Shown piece after piece: positions 45,038 to 53,447 of a DNA stretch of 64,000 nucleotides. The translations under genes and the position numbers were made by a program. The DNA comes from Sphingobacteriales bacterium (GTDB taxonomy: Bacteria > Bacteroidota > Bacteroidia > Sphingobacteriales > Sphingobacteriaceae). The notes beneath the pieces were generated by a model. The model was not told the origin of the DNA and ran no database searches. It saw nothing but the letters and a program-made list of their open reading frames with translations. Every line of letters starts with the position of its first letter. Positions within the stretch are counted from its first letter, which is position 1. The DNA is taken from the NCBI GenBank assembly GCA_028288165.1, contig JAQBOG010000039.1, positions 124,001-188,000 of the forward strand, written 5' to 3'.

Positions 45038-46138
45038 ATGGCATTACAGTGCGGAATTGTGGGCTTGCCCAACGTTGGAAAATCAACATTATTTAATTGC
45101 TTATCAAATGCAAAAGCACAGGCGGCTAATTTCCCGTTTTGTACAATAGAACCCAATGTTGGAGTTATTACGGTACCAGATGAGCGTTTAACTAAGCTTA
45201 GTGAGCTGGTAAAACCAAACAGAGTGGTCCCGAATACGATCGAGATTGTGGATATAGCCGGGTTGGTGAAAGGTGCTAGTAAAGGTGAAGGCTTGGGCAA
45301 CCAATTTTTAGGAAACATACGGGCGACAAATGCGATTATTCATGTTTTACGTTGCTTCGATGATGACAATGTGATACATGTTGATGGTTCGGTAGACCCG
45401 ATTCGTGATAAAGAAATTATCGATACGGAACTTCAACTTAAAGATCTGGATTCTGTAAATAAGAAAATCCAGAAGGTTGAGAAAATGGCTAAAACAGGCA
45501 ATGACAAAGAAGCCAAAAAAGCCTACGAGGTTTGCAACATCGTAAAAAGCCATCTAGAATCTGGAAAATCTGTGCGTACTGCACCAATTACCGAAGAAGA
45601 TAAAGCGTACATTGAAGATTTGTGGCTTTTAACTGGTAAGCCGGTGATGTATGTTTGTAATGTTGATGAGAAATCGGTTTTAACGGGGAATAAATATGTT
45701 GATCGCGTTAAGGAAGCTGTGAAGGATGAAAATGCAGAAGTTTTGATTATCTCGGCACAAATTGAGGCCGAAATTTCTTCGTTAGAAAGCTATGACGAGC
45801 GTCAAATGTTTTTGGAAGATTTAGGCTTATCGGAATCTGGAGTTGCAAAATTAATTCAGGCTGCTTATAAGTTACTGAACTTGGCTACCTATTTTACTGC
45901 TGGTGTACAAGAAGTTAGGGCGTGGACAATCACTCTTGGCTTTACCGCTCCGCAAGCTGCAGGTGTAATTCACACTGATTTTGAAAAAGGATTTATTAGA
46001 GCAGAGGTTATTAAATACAATGATTTTATAACCTTAGGATCTGAAGCTGCTTGTAAAGAAGTTGGGAAACTTAGTGTTGAGGGCAAAACCTATGTTGTTG
46101 AAGATGGCGACATTATGCACTTTAGATTTAATGTGTAA
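45038..46138 (+). CDS. ychF: Ribosome-binding ATPase YchF (Obg family)
   Basis: A 366-residue P-loop protein, the usual length. G1 GIVGLPNVGKSTLFNCLS at residues 4-21, G3-like DIAGLVKGASKGEGLGNQFL, and NVDE in place of the NKxD guanine motif, which explains the ATP preference of YchF. C-terminal TGS domain (AWTITLGFTAPQAAGVIH, VVEDGDIMHFRFNV). It binds ribosomes and has been linked to oxidative stress response in other bacteria. Confidence 0.97.
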   Translation: MALQCGIVGLPNVGKSTLFNCLSNAKAQAANFPFCTIEPNVGVITVPDERLTKLSELVKPNRVVPNTIEIVDIAGLVKGASKGEGLGNQFLGNIRATNAIIHVLRCFDDDNVIHVDGSVDPIRDKEIIDTELQLKDLDSVNKKIQKVEKMAKTGNDKEAKKAYEVCNIVKSHLESGKSVRTAPITEEDKAYIEDLWLLTGKPVMYVCNVDEKSVLTGNKYVDRVKEAVKDENAEVLIISAQIEAEISSLESYDERQMFLEDLGLSESGVAKLIQAAYKLLNLATYFTAGVQEVRAWTITLGFTAPQAAGVIHTDFEKGFIRAEVIKYNDFITLGSEAACKEVGKLSVEGKTYVVEDGDIMHFRFNV

Positions 46139-46180
46139 GATTAGCTCTCGGTAAATTTACCTGGCAATAAAAAATATATT

Positions 46181-46215
46181 AGAGGCTATATCCACAGTCC
46201 AGATAGCCTCTTGTT
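46181..46215 (+). terminator. Probable terminator after ychF
   Basis: AGAGGCTAT (46181-46189) pairs with ATAGCCTCT (46203-46211), followed by TGTTAATTA. The weak T-tract makes this moderate. Confidence 0.65.
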
Positions 46216-46222
46216 AATTATA

Positions 46223-46265
46223 AAATCCTCAAGAAATAAGCATTAGCTTACGTTCTTGAGGATTT
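46223..46265 (-). terminator. Probable terminator of the response regulator gene
   Basis: AAATCCTCAAGAA pairs with TTCTTGAGGATTT around a 17-nt loop. On the minus strand the stem runs into TTTTATAATT. It lies about 77 nt after the response regulator stop. Confidence 0.65.
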
Positions 46266-46341
46266 CAATTTATAGAGTGATGCTCTGCTTGTAAGCGTGT
46301 TAATCAAAGCTTCTTGATTTTTACTTTTAAGACAGCCCCTA

Positions 46342-46734
46342 TCAAATTTGACCGGAAGACGAATAGTTTTTTGCTAACTGCTTCTTGACCCTATCTAAAA
46401 AAATTTCTTTTTTAAATGGTTTTGTGATTACATCATTGGCCTGAACCATTTCTATTGTATCATAAATATATGGGTGCGATGAAAAAATAATAACGGGTAT
46501 TTCTGCTGTTAAAGGGGTGCTTTTTAATCTTTTACACAAGTCTCTACCATCTCCGTCGGGCATCGAGATATCTAATAAAATAAGATGCGGGCGAAATTCT
46601 TCAATAATATCCCAAATGCCGGTTAATTTGTTGGCGCATCCGGTAATATAACCCTCCTCGTTTAATAACCATTTTACCTCTTCGGCTACGTCTACGTCAT
46701 CGTCTACCACTAAAATTCTCTTCATTGAATTCAT
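46342..46734 (-). CDS. Single-domain response regulator
   Basis: A 130-residue CheY-like receiver with no output domain. Acid pocket D11-D13 (VVDDDVD), phospho-acceptor D55 in LILLDISMPDGDG, S85 in IIFSSH and K105 in DVITKPF, so the site is complete. No kinase is adjacent; several orphan kinases lie 10-17 kb away. It may relay a phosphate or act through protein contacts. Start at ATG 46734; M4 (46725) is also possible. Confidence 0.92.
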   Translation of the reverse strand: MNSMKRILVVDDDVDVAEEVKWLLNEEGYITGCANKLTGIWDIIEEFRPHLILLDISMPDGDGRDLCKRLKSTPLTAEIPVIIFSSHPYIYDTIEMVQANDVITKPFKKEIFLDRVKKQLAKNYSSSGQI

Positions 46735-47068
46735 ATTAACTAATAATTCTTTATAGGAAGTAATAAATCCGCGAAAACGATGCCATTAGTTCGTTGAATT
46801 TAATTAATATGTGATAAGCTTTACAATTATGTGCAAAATACCTGTATTAAAATATGAACGGGATGTGAATTATGCTAATTGGCATTAGCAACCTGTAACT
46901 AATGTAATAAAAAAAATATAATAGGCTTTCGAATGTGCCTTGTATCGTTTAAAAAGGGCTTATTCGTCGTTTCAATGATGTTATTTAATTATCAAAATCT
47001 TAAAATCCTTTTTTTGGCTAAGTTTCTGTTTAGCTAGCTTTTTACGAAGTGACTTAATTTTTACGCGT
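46735..47068. other. 334-bp intergenic region
   Basis: AT-rich, no gene seen. A small palindrome GCTAATTGGCATTAGC occurs near 46874-46889. Presumed promoters of the divergent response regulator and the downstream plus-strand genes lie here, but I cannot place them. Confidence 0.4.
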
Positions 47069-47338
47069 ATGGCCTATCGTTTTACTATTCTAGAAAAAGT
47101 TAATTTATTCAAAATAACCTTATCGTCATTAAACGACTACGATCCGTATTTAAAATCAGTTTTCCCCCTGCTCCAACGACTTTATTTATTGGAACGAGCT
47201 AATCGTTTTTCTTCTTCAGAAGCTGCTGCCCATGTGGTTCAGCTAGAAATCATGATGAACGATTTACAACAGAAAATCAAAAAGCAAGATAACTTCCAGG
47301 CTGTAATCCAGCAGGTATTTTTCTATACTCATATTTAG
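47069..47338 (+). CDS. Small helical protein of unknown function
   Basis: An 89-residue predicted protein with a strongly helical, Leu-rich composition (LKSVFPLLQRLYLLERANRF, HVVQLEIMMNDLQQKIKKQD). No signal peptide and no family I know. It stands 50 nt before the sigma-factor start on the same strand, so it could be co-transcribed and might modulate that factor, which is speculation. The reading frame may also be chance. Confidence 0.45.
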   Translation: MAYRFTILEKVNLFKITLSSLNDYDPYLKSVFPLLQRLYLLERANRFSSSEAAAHVVQLEIMMNDLQQKIKKQDNFQAVIQQVFFYTHI

Positions 47339-47388
47339 TAATGCTTGATTTTCACTTAACATCTCTTATACCTTTTAAACATCATATC

Positions 47389-47928
47389 ATGACAAAAACA
47401 CAATTTAACAAATTAGTGATAGCTGAGGCAAAATCACTTAGTAAGTATGCTTTGCATTTTACCAGAGACACAGATGACGCAAATGACTTAGTTCAGGACA
47501 CGCTGCTTAAGGCAATTTGGTCTGCAGATAGATATCAGGAAGGCACTAATTTGAAAGGCTGGTTGTTTACAATTTTGAAAAATACCTATATAAACAATTA
47601 CAAAAAATTGGTAAAAAAGAATCAGATGGTTACGCAAACTGATGAAGTACACTCTCACCATTTAATGTTTAGTGCAACCCGGAATGGCGGCGAATCAAAG
47701 TTTATAATGGATGATCTGAATCGGGCTCTTACCCAATTACCCCAGGAATACGAATCTCCTTTTACAATGTATTTTGAAGGTTATAAATATCATGAAATAG
47801 CCGATCAATTGGTGATTCCAATTGGAACCGTGAAAACAAGGATTTTTGTAGCACGCAAAATATTAAAGAAAAATTTGAGGCCGTATGATCAATTAGAAAA
47901 AAGTCAATTATCAAAGTTATATGTCTGA
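47389..47928 (+). CDS. ECF-type RNA polymerase sigma factor
   Basis: A 179-residue sigma factor, start ATG 47389 (MTKTQFNKLVIAEAKSL); an upstream ATG at 47341 adds residues not typical of the family. Region 2: LSKYALHFTRDTDDANDLVQDTLLKAIW and LKGWLFTILKNTYINNYKK. Region 4: LPQEYESPFTMYFEGYKYHEIADQL and PIGTVKTRIFVARKILKK. Unlike many Bacteroidota ECF factors it is not followed by an anti-sigma/FecR gene. A terminator follows. Confidence 0.92.
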   Translation: MTKTQFNKLVIAEAKSLSKYALHFTRDTDDANDLVQDTLLKAIWSADRYQEGTNLKGWLFTILKNTYINNYKKLVKKNQMVTQTDEVHSHHLMFSATRNGGESKFIMDDLNRALTQLPQEYESPFTMYFEGYKYHEIADQLVIPIGTVKTRIFVARKILKKNLRPYDQLEKSQLSKLYV

Positions 47929-47983
47929 AAAACCTTATCCTCTAAAAATTAATTACGCTTGCCGTATATAAAACGCCTATAAA

Positions 47984-48026
47984 AATGAAGCTGCTAATTG
48001 TAAGTCAAGTAGCAGCTTCATTATTT
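47984..48026 (+). terminator. Terminator after the ECF sigma gene
   Basis: AATGAAGCTGCT (47984-47995) pairs with AGCAGCTTCATT (48011-48022), then ATTTG. Confidence 0.82.
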
Positions 48027-48103
48027 GAATCAGTTTAAAAAGATTTCAAAAATACCGCATTCATGGTATGGTTTTGGCTCTATATTTTTTCTGCGGATCC
48101 AAG

Positions 48104-48130
48104 GGCCACTATTATTTAGTGGCTTTTTTA
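48104..48130 (+). terminator. Orphan intrinsic terminator
   Basis: GCCACTA (48105-48111) pairs with TAGTGGC (48117-48123), followed by TTTTTTATTT. No coding gene ends just upstream; a short RNA from about 48030 is possible. Confidence 0.7.
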
Positions 48131-48267
48131 TTTGAATTGATATTTAGATAACCGATAATTTGTCGTTACCTCTACTTCTCCTCCTAAAACTAACTAATAA
48201 TGAGAAATAACTTTTGAAGAGAAATAACTTTTAAAGCATATTTTGACTTTTGACCTAGAGATAATCA

Positions 48268-48639
48268 TTATTCATTAAAAGAAGTTTCACGCCTTCCTGT
48301 ATTAGCGAAGGATGGTTCCGAAGTATTAGTTCCTCCAATTTTTGATTTAACAGTATCTACAGCTTGATCTTTTAACTCTGACAATCTACTTGTACCTTGT
48401 TTGGCCTTATCAGCAACAGTATTCCCCAAATCCTTCATCGAATCTCCGATTGTTCGTCGTGTTTCTTCACCGCGGTTAGGTGCAAATAAAATCCCAATAA
48501 TTGCGCCCACCGCAACACCAATTAAAGCAACACCTAAAACTTTAACTAGCTCATTTTCAGAAAAGGTAGCTTTTACTGAATCCTGAATATCCTTGACACC
48601 AGATTCAGCATCATTTACCAGATTTTTTAAATTTTTCAT
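48268..48639 (-). CDS. YtxH domain-containing protein
   Basis: A 123-residue protein: an amphipathic N-terminal helix, one membrane segment (VLGVALIGVAVGAIIGILFAP, about 34-54) directly followed by NRGEETRRTIGDS, the YtxH signature, then a long helical tail (LGNTVADKAKQGTSRLSELKDQAVDTVKS) like LEA/apolipoprotein repeats. YtxH-type proteins are often general-stress-induced; function unknown. Confidence 0.9.
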   Translation of the reverse strand: MKNLKNLVNDAESGVKDIQDSVKATFSENELVKVLGVALIGVAVGAIIGILFAPNRGEETRRTIGDSMKDLGNTVADKAKQGTSRLSELKDQAVDTVKSKIGGTNTSEPSFANTGRRETSFNE

Positions 48640-48963
48640 GATCGTTTTGAATTTTATTTTAATTTTTTTTGAAAAATTTCATTACCGTCCTAGGCAAGTA
48701 TTTAAGTTTCATTAAGAAATCATCCTTTTTGGGGAAGTAAAAACATATTATTTGGAACAATGTTTATACCAAAACGAGCTATTTGAAATCTGGAAGGCAC
48801 TTTATTAATTGCACCTGATGGAGATTGTATTGCCCATGAAACGTACAGCGAAGTGGAAGTGATTGTCGCGGATATTGATACTGATTGGCCACCGGTTTGC
48901 TGGCAAAGAGGTTTAAAAATGAGTTACTTGTGTAATGAAGGAGCTTGATTTGGCCTTGTTAAA
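48640..48963. other. 324-bp intergenic region
   Basis: Contains the nitrilase-like remnant (48787-48948); the rest, including the promoter of the YtxH gene, shows nothing recognisable. Confidence 0.5.
48787..48948 (+). pseudogene. Remnant of a nitrilase-superfamily amidohydrolase
   Basis: A 53-codon open stretch between two stops reads EGTLLIAPDGDCIAHETYSE, then VEVIVADIDTDWPPVCWQRG. The succession of (G)TLLIAPDG, acidic loop and VADID is that of the C-terminal part of carbon-nitrogen hydrolases. The N-terminal catalytic Glu and Lys parts and the Cys are missing upstream, where stops occur, so it would be a decayed fragment. The call rests on a short motif; a chance match is possible. Confidence 0.35.
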
Positions 48964-51909
48964 TCAAATCTCCACAACCGGATTTCCCGTAATCTCCATT
49001 TTTGCAAACTTCTTCACTTCCAAACTTGCAAAGCCGAAATCTTCCAAAACCTTACCTTCCATCAGGTAACACCCGGCACCTCTAAAAGGATAAATAGGAG
49101 TTGTATTTGGGAAATGAACGGTGTCAAAAAAACCTCCTTCGTCATCTAGAAATGTTCCGAACCACATTTTTTTGTTGTTTTTAGTGCGAACCGTTTTGTC
49201 ACAAACAAAAAGACCAAGCATTTTCACCGTTTGGCCGATGTACTTATTTAAATCATTCGCCTTCATTTGTCCGCGGAAACTGGTTTTAAGCAAATCGAAC
49301 ATCGTCATCGAAACCGGAAAACCCAATATCTCTAACTCATGATACGCATCCTCTAGTTTGGTATTTATCAGCTCGGGCAAGTGATATTTTTTGGCGTCTA
49401 TCTCAAAAAGTTCAACCTCATTTGTGGGCTTCGATCGATGACCTAGCAAGGTGTGTACATCCCACAAAAGCTGCTTTTTATTCCTTCCAGTAAAACGAAG
49501 CGCCCCGATCCTTATCAAAATAATGGTTTGCTCGAGGCCAATCGCAGTTCGTTTTATTAGATCTTCCAAGCTTTCGTAGTCGCCATTTACTTTTCGCTCT
49601 TTGGGTATTAGCTCGATATATTTATGCTCCAAACCTTGGACTCCAATTAGCCCTAAATACACATCCTTTTCTGCGATCCGTACTTCAGCTATGCTACGAT
49701 TTATGCAAGGCAAGTAAATATTTGCTCCCGTCTTTTTAAGTTCATGCAGGTATAACGATCGATTATAAAAGCCTCCGTAATTGTTTAAAACGGCTACCAT
49801 AAATTCCATGGGATAGTAGGTTTTTAAAAACAGGCTTTGGTAACTTTCTACCGCAAAACTGGCAGAATGCGCTTTAGAAAAGCTGTAACCCGCAAAACTT
49901 GATACTTGTCGCCATACCTCTTTTACCGTTTCTTCTTCCCTACCTAATTTCCTGGCTCCGTCAAAAAAACGTTCCACCAACCGCTCAAATTCTTTTTTAG
50001 AGCGAAACTTACCACTCATTCCCCTTCTCAGAATATCCGCATCCGTCCCGTTCATTCCAGCAAAATGAATACATACTTTAATCACGTCTTCCTGGTAAAC
50101 CATCACGCCGTACGTTTCCTTTAACTGCTCTTCCATAACCGGATGCAAATAGTTGACATGTTCCGGGTGATGATGATATTTTATATACGTTGACATCATA
50201 CCCGAACTGGCAACTCCGGGGCGAATGATTGAACTTGCCGCAACCAGCACCAAATAGTTATCACAATTCAACTTCCTGATCAATTGCCGCATAGCAGGAG
50301 ACTCAACGTAAAAACAGCCAATGGTATTTCCAGATTTCAGTTGTGCATTCACCTCGGCATCTTTCATGAAGTTTTTAACCTGGTGGATATCAATTTTGCG
50401 GTTTAAGTTCTCTTCAACAATTCTTACCGCTTGCTTAATGTGGCCAATTCCCCGCTGACTTAAAATATCGTATTTATCATACCCGATATCTTCAGCCTCA
50501 TACATATCCCATTGAACGGTTGGCATGCCTTTCGGCGGAAGATCTAATGCGGTATAATAAGTGATAGGTTCTTCAGAAATCAGCACGCCGCCCGCATGAA
50601 TACTTCGCTGATTAGGCATATCCGACATCAGCTGATGGATTGCCGTAATCTTTTTAAATACTTCATTGTCCCGGTTAACGGTAGCCCGGGTAGGATCTGT
50701 AAAACCATCAATTTCAGATTTTGGCAAACCCATTACTTTACCAATTTCACGAATAATGCTGCGATCTTTAAAGGTAGACATAGTGCCTAAAAGTGCTGTG
50801 TGCGTTCTACCATAGCGTTTAAAAATGTAATTCTGCACATCTTCACGTTCATCCCATGAATAATCAATATCAAAATCAGGAGGTGAAGATCGCTGGGCGT
50901 TCAAAAAACGTTCGAAGTATAAATCGAGTTCAATTGGGTCTACATCCGTTATCTGCAAACAATAGGCAACAATACTATTTGCACCCGATCCCCGACCAAC
51001 ATGGTAATATCCCTTCCCCATCGAATAACGGATAATATCCCAAGTGATTAAAAAATAAGCATAAAATTCTAGATCATAAATTACTTTCAATTCCTGCTTT
51101 ACCCTTTTAATGGCTTCCTTATTGGTTTTACCATAACGGTAAATCATTCCTTCGTAAGCAAGCTTTTGTAGCAAAGCTTTGTCGTCTTCCTTGTTCCCGG
51201 TAAAGGTTTTTCGGTTCAATTTAATTTTCCCTTCCGGATAGTCCATTATGCAATTATTCATCAGATTACGGGTATTATCCAAAATAAAAGTGTACTTCGA
51301 ATAGTTTGCTTCCAGTTCTCCGGGCTTCAAAAATTGATCGGTCGGCAGGCACTTATCTTCCGCCTCGACTTTAGTAATCAAGGTATTCATATCAATTCCC
51401 CGCAAATATTCATGGAGGCGATATTCCAGTTTATTGGCTACAAAAACTGGCTGCAGGGCCAGCAATTTATCTTTAATAGGTAACAAGTCTTTTTTATAAA
51501 GCAGGTGCAATTCGTCAAAACGAATTCCCAGATATTCGTTCGTCCCGAGTTCGCCCGAATAAGTAAAAGGATAAATCACGTAGGCATTCATAAAAGGATC
51601 GGGTTGATCGGGAAGTTCTTTTTCTTCGAGGTTATGCTCGGTCAAAAAATTATTGAGCTCTTTCATGCCTTCTTTATTTTTGGCAATCCCGATATACAAT
51701 AACTTCTTATTGCGTCGATACTCCATCCCGCCAATCGGCTTTATTCCTTTTAATCGGCATTTCCGCATAAACTCCATTACACCGGTGGAGTTATTAATAT
51801 CCGTAAGCACCATTTGGGTAATGCCACGGGCACCTGCTTCTTCAATCAAATTATCAACGGTCATGGTTCCGTATCGCAAACTGTACTGCGAATGCACGTT
51901 CAAATACAT
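48964..51909 (-). CDS. Error-prone DNA polymerase III alpha paralogue (DnaE2-like)
   Basis: A 981-residue C-family polymerase, shorter than replicative DnaE (about 1160). The N-terminal PHP domain is degraded: YLNVHSQYS has Asn in place of the first His of HxH, and LTDINNSTG replaces the TDH motif. The catalytic Asps D347 and D349 in PPDFDIDYSWDE and the third Asp region KYDILSQRGIGH are kept, with GRGSGANSIVAY and the OB-fold near the C-terminus. It lies 3 nt after dinB; such pairs carry out translesion synthesis. The replicative DnaE must be elsewhere. Confidence 0.9.
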   Translation of the reverse strand: MYLNVHSQYSLRYGTMTVDNLIEEAGARGITQMVLTDINNSTGVMEFMRKCRLKGIKPIGGMEYRRNKKLLYIGIAKNKEGMKELNNFLTEHNLEEKELPDQPDPFMNAYVIYPFTYSGELGTNEYLGIRFDELHLLYKKDLLPIKDKLLALQPVFVANKLEYRLHEYLRGIDMNTLITKVEAEDKCLPTDQFLKPGELEANYSKYTFILDNTRNLMNNCIMDYPEGKIKLNRKTFTGNKEDDKALLQKLAYEGMIYRYGKTNKEAIKRVKQELKVIYDLEFYAYFLITWDIIRYSMGKGYYHVGRGSGANSIVAYCLQITDVDPIELDLYFERFLNAQRSSPPDFDIDYSWDEREDVQNYIFKRYGRTHTALLGTMSTFKDRSIIREIGKVMGLPKSEIDGFTDPTRATVNRDNEVFKKITAIHQLMSDMPNQRSIHAGGVLISEEPITYYTALDLPPKGMPTVQWDMYEAEDIGYDKYDILSQRGIGHIKQAVRIVEENLNRKIDIHQVKNFMKDAEVNAQLKSGNTIGCFYVESPAMRQLIRKLNCDNYLVLVAASSIIRPGVASSGMMSTYIKYHHHPEHVNYLHPVMEEQLKETYGVMVYQEDVIKVCIHFAGMNGTDADILRRGMSGKFRSKKEFERLVERFFDGARKLGREEETVKEVWRQVSSFAGYSFSKAHSASFAVESYQSLFLKTYYPMEFMVAVLNNYGGFYNRSLYLHELKKTGANIYLPCINRSIAEVRIAEKDVYLGLIGVQGLEHKYIELIPKERKVNGDYESLEDLIKRTAIGLEQTIILIRIGALRFTGRNKKQLLWDVHTLLGHRSKPTNEVELFEIDAKKYHLPELINTKLEDAYHELEILGFPVSMTMFDLLKTSFRGQMKANDLNKYIGQTVKMLGLFVCDKTVRTKNNKKMWFGTFLDDEGGFFDTVHFPNTTPIYPFRGAGCYLMEGKVLEDFGFASLEVKKFAKMEITGNPVVEI

Positions 51910-51912
51910 GGC

Positions 51913-53070
51913 TTACAAGTTTAAGTTCATACAACCCGCAAGGCTGATGGAGTTTTCACCAAAACGCATCCGGATTTTATCTAAAGCCTGGCATAAACTG
52001 TATTGCTCTTGCGATGCGCTGTACAAATCCATCTGCTCAAAACCTCCTACTAAGTTCGATAAACGTACTCCTACCAGCCGAATCAGCATCCGTTTTTGGT
52101 ACACTTGCTTAAACAGTCCTTTAGCTTTTTGCATTAAAACACTATCCAGGGAAGTGTAGGGAATCGCGGCTTGCTTCGTTACATCCTCAAAGTTAGAATA
52201 TCGAATAGTGACAGTGATACAGGCAGTTAACTTACCTTTTTGTCGAAGCTGAAAGGCCAAATCCATCACCATGGAAACAATTAAATGGTTGATCTCTTCA
52301 ATATTTATGGAGTCCGATTTGAAAGTGCATTGTGTGCTGATGCTTTTTTGTTCGTGATATGGTATCACCGGACTATTATCCAAGCCTTTAGCCTTCTGGA
52401 GAAGCGAAATTCCGTTCTTACCTAAAATACTGTTCATTTGGTCGGGGTGAATTTGGGCAAGCGTATAAATTCGCTTTACGCCCATATCGCTTAGTTTCAT
52501 AAAGGTTTTTTCGCCCAGCCCTGGTATTTTTCTAATAGAAAGCGGATTCAAAAAGTCGCGGACTTCTGGTTGGGTAATATTTAATTCTCCATTAGGTTTA
52601 CACTCGTTGGTGGCCATTTTAGAAACCGTTTTATTCACCGAAAGCCCAAATGAAATTGGCAAACCTGTTTCCCTTATTACCGTTTCACGCAGCTCTTGAG
52701 CATATTTATGGGTGTTGTGAAACCGATCCATCCCGGTCATATCAATATAATGCTCATCAATGCTGGCTTTTTCAATCACCGGCACCCGCTCTTTTAATAT
52801 ATTGGTAATTTCATGCGATGCCTTTGAGTACTCATCCATGTTGCCCTTCACGAATATAGCATGCGGACACAACATTTTAGCCATTTTTGAGGGCATGGCC
52901 GAATGCACACCAAACTTTCGGGCTTCGTAACTGCAAGACGCCACCACGCCTCTTTCTGAATTACCGCCAATAATTACAGGTTTACCGATCAGGCTAGGGT
53001 CTTTTCGAACCTCCACAGATACAAAGAAAGCGTCCTGATCCATGTGAATGATGTGCTTGTCGTTTGCCAT
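51913..53070 (-). CDS. dinB: DNA polymerase IV (DinB), Y-family
   Basis: A 385-residue lesion-bypass polymerase. Catalytic D11 (HMDQDAFFVSVE), D104 and E105 (ASIDEHYIDMTG) are all present, so unlike ImuB it should be active. Fingers motif VVASCSYEARKFGVHSAMPS, helix-hairpin-helix LSIRKIPGLGEKTFMKLSDMGV, and a little-finger domain to the end. No beta-clamp motif is obvious at the C-terminus (AGCMNLNL). First gene of the dinB-dnaE2 cassette. No imuA or lexA is adjacent and no SOS box is recognised. Confidence 0.95.
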   Translation of the reverse strand: MANDKHIIHMDQDAFFVSVEVRKDPSLIGKPVIIGGNSERGVVASCSYEARKFGVHSAMPSKMAKMLCPHAIFVKGNMDEYSKASHEITNILKERVPVIEKASIDEHYIDMTGMDRFHNTHKYAQELRETVIRETGLPISFGLSVNKTVSKMATNECKPNGELNITQPEVRDFLNPLSIRKIPGLGEKTFMKLSDMGVKRIYTLAQIHPDQMNSILGKNGISLLQKAKGLDNSPVIPYHEQKSISTQCTFKSDSINIEEINHLIVSMVMDLAFQLRQKGKLTACITVTIRYSNFEDVTKQAAIPYTSLDSVLMQKAKGLFKQVYQKRMLIRLVGVRLSNLVGGFEQMDLYSASQEQYSLCQALDKIRMRFGENSISLAGCMNLNL

Positions 53071-53314
53071 AAAAATTGAGATACTGGATCACAAATCTAT
53101 GCTAATATTTTTAGTAATTACCGCTGTGTTGAAAAGAATTTTCAAGCCTTGCTAAATATAAGATGACATCATACAGGTGGATTCAGTCAGAAAATTTGTC
53201 TAACAAGAATGGGATTGAGGAGGTTTTAGGGAATTACTAATGACCTAATTTAAGAGATGTATGATTAGAATTACTAACACGTTTGAGACATGTATTTGTC
53301 AGATTTACTAGGTT

Positions 53315-53392
53315 TTGCGTTAGGGAGTGAAGTGAAAATCCTTTTTGCACCCTTCGCAAAAAGATTGTAACAGAACGCCCGCCCGAACGCCC
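53315..53392 (+). repeat. Dispersed palindromic element, copy F
   Basis: A 78-bp copy, nearly identical to B: opens GCGTTAGGGAGTGAAGTG, core arms CTTTTTGC (53341-53348) and GCAAAAAG (53356-53363) with loop ACCCTTC, ends GCCCGAACGCCC. Right flank TTTATAATCGAA shared with B. Confidence 0.9.
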
Positions 53393-53447
53393 AAAATCTA
53401 ATTCTTTTTAATATTTATAATCGAATCCTATTAGAAAATAACTATTT

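Larger units (their letters stand above)
47929..48267. other. 339-bp intergenic region with two terminators and a direct repeat
   Basis: Holds the sigma-factor terminator (47984-48026), a second plus-strand terminator (48104-48130) without an obvious gene, and a 14-bp direct repeat GAGAAATAACTTTT at 48202-48215 and 48219-48232. Confidence 0.6.

Noticed and set aside
44782..45318. A 178-codon minus-strand frame across the ychF start
   Set aside because: It runs antisense through the conserved ychF G-domain and through element E and the heptamer arrays; composition is that of a shadow frame.
46874..46889. Small palindrome GCTAATTGGCATTAGC
   Set aside because: Six-base arms in AT-rich intergenic DNA; no gene or repeat context gives it meaning.
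53114..53121. GTAATTAC palindrome upstream of dinB as a possible SOS (LexA) box
   Set aside because: Eight bases in AT-rich DNA are expected by chance, no second site occurs, and the LexA motif of this group is not known to me.
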